Below, piece after piece: positions 63,322 through 64,000 of a stretch of DNA of 64,000 nucleotides; the first letter of the stretch is position 1, and every line of letters starts with the position of its first letter. The stretch covers positions 248,001-312,000 of the forward strand of contig NZ_AP018549.1 of the NCBI RefSeq assembly GCF_003584685.1, written 5' to 3'. A model generated the notes under the pieces. The model was not told the origin of the DNA. It did no database searches and was given only the letters and a program-made list of their open reading frames with translations. The stretch is from Lactobacillus paragasseri (GTDB lineage: Bacteria > Bacillota > Bacilli > Lactobacillales > Lactobacillaceae). The position numbers and the translations under genes are program-made.

Positions 63322-64000
63322 ATGACAGAATTTACAAATTTTTTTACTAAAAATAATATTGAAATTAAAAATAAAAAGTTCTTGTTAGCTGCAAGTGGTG
63401 GACCTGATTCAGTGGCATTATTCCATATGTTAGTTAACTTCTTACCTGATCCTTCAGAACAGTTAATTGTGGCACATTTGGATCATTGTCTAAGAAAAGA
63501 TAGTTATTTAGAAAGTGAGTTACTACAAAGATTAACCACTGCTTTTAAAGTAAAACTAATAGAAAAAAGCTGGCCCCTTGCGCTTCATCCTCAAACTGGT
63601 ATTGAAGCAAGGGCGCGTGAGTTTCGCTATGCATTTTTAGCCAATACCGGGAAAAAATATCAGGTTGATTACTTGTTAACAGCACATCATGGCGATGATT
63701 TAATTGAAAATATTTTACTCAAATTTATTCGTTCAGGGGATGTAGCTGAAATGAATAGTCTTCAGGTCGTAGGAAATTTTAACTCTATGAAGCTATTACG
63801 GCCGTTAATTAAGTATTCAAAAGATCAGTTGTTAGAATATGATAAGCAGAATGACTTAGACTATATTGAAGACGAGACTAATTTTGAAGATGATACTTTA
63901 AGAAATCGTTTAAGGCATCATGTTGTTCCTTTATTGAAAAAAGAAACGAATCATTTAGTTGAAAATGCCTATCGTTTTAGCGAAAGTGCAGCGCTACTTT
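63322..64000 (+). CDS. tilS: tRNA(Ile)-lysidine synthetase TilS, N-terminal part
   Basis: It makes lysidine at the wobble base of tRNA-Ile (CAU). The frame from ATG 63322 runs off the window end after 226 codons, so the gene is partial (family about 420-450 residues). The PP-loop motif AASGGPDSVAL is at residues about 24-34, followed by HLDHCLRKDS and AHHGDDLIENILL, all typical. There is no ribosome site before the ATG, only the T run of the hairpin at 63288-63316. The gene order divIC-yabR-tilS is conserved in Firmicutes. Confidence 0.93.
   Translation, partial: MTEFTNFFTKNNIEIKNKKFLLAASGGPDSVALFHMLVNFLPDPSEQLIVAHLDHCLRKDSYLESELLQRLTTAFKVKLIEKSWPLALHPQTGIEARAREFRYAFLANTGKKYQVDYLLTAHHGDDLIENILLKFIRSGDVAEMNSLQVVGNFNSMKLLRPLIKYSKDQLLEYDKQNDLDYIEDETNFEDDTLRNRLRHHVVPLLKKETNHLVENAYRFSESAALL

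Overview
The window is low-GC Firmicute chromosome. Gene content and order point to a gut Lactobacillus of the gasseri/johnsonii (acidophilus) group: maltose phosphorylase operon, oxalyl-CoA decarboxylase/formyl-CoA transferase, mfd-rqcP-divIC-yabR-tilS, rpoE-pyrG-murA, trpXYZ-type transporter. Species is inferred from gene content only. Both ends cut genes (glmU at the left, tilS at the right). I see no rRNA, tRNA, CRISPR array, prophage or complete insertion sequence.

Layout. 1-2 kb: glmU end and prs. 2-16 kb: a maltose/maltodextrin regulon: LacI-type regulator, two intracellular GH13 enzymes, then mapA-pgmB-msmK-malE-malF-malG and an oligo-1,6-glucosidase. Two promoters in it carry the same pair of sites, a LacI-family palindrome (inferred MalR operator) plus a cre. 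Imported maltose would be phosphorolysed to glucose and beta-glucose-1-phosphate, which PgmB converts to glucose-6-phosphate. 16-22 kb: HD hydrolase, YwiB-like protein, rpoE, pyrG with a CTP-type attenuator leader, and a MurA with Asp in place of the fosfomycin-target Cys. 22-28 kb: orphan ABC exporter, xpt-pbuX under a guanine riboswitch, guaA.

28.1-32.2 kb is the accessory part. Two near-identical type I toxin-antitoxin loci (29-residue hydrophobic toxin with a convergent antisense RNA) flank an XRE/membrane regulator and an AbrB-type antitoxin/Doc toxin pair. A degenerate Rpn-like nuclease gene and a broken DUF4160 gene follow. Related GCTCGCAA-stem terminators punctuate the modules.

32-43 kb: UbiA prenyltransferase, Ogt, the divergent oxalate cluster (frc-oxc facing an AEC-family permease), small unknown genes, a DUF4097 lipoprotein, pepD. 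43-51 kb: glyA, GH36 alpha-galactosidase, then trpXYZ preceded by what looks like a leader-peptide attenuator (promoter, 16-codon ORF with a Trp codon, competing hairpins, terminator), and an APC permease. 51-64 kb: housekeeping genes: rpmE2, murF, cshA, acpS, alr, CBS-domain protein, ldh, pth, mfd, rqcP, divIC, yabR, tilS.

Most interesting: the trp leader attenuator, the twin type I TA loci whose substitutions are all silent in the toxin frame, the pyrG reiterative-transcription leader, the MurA Cys-to-Asp change, and the permease facing the oxalate genes.
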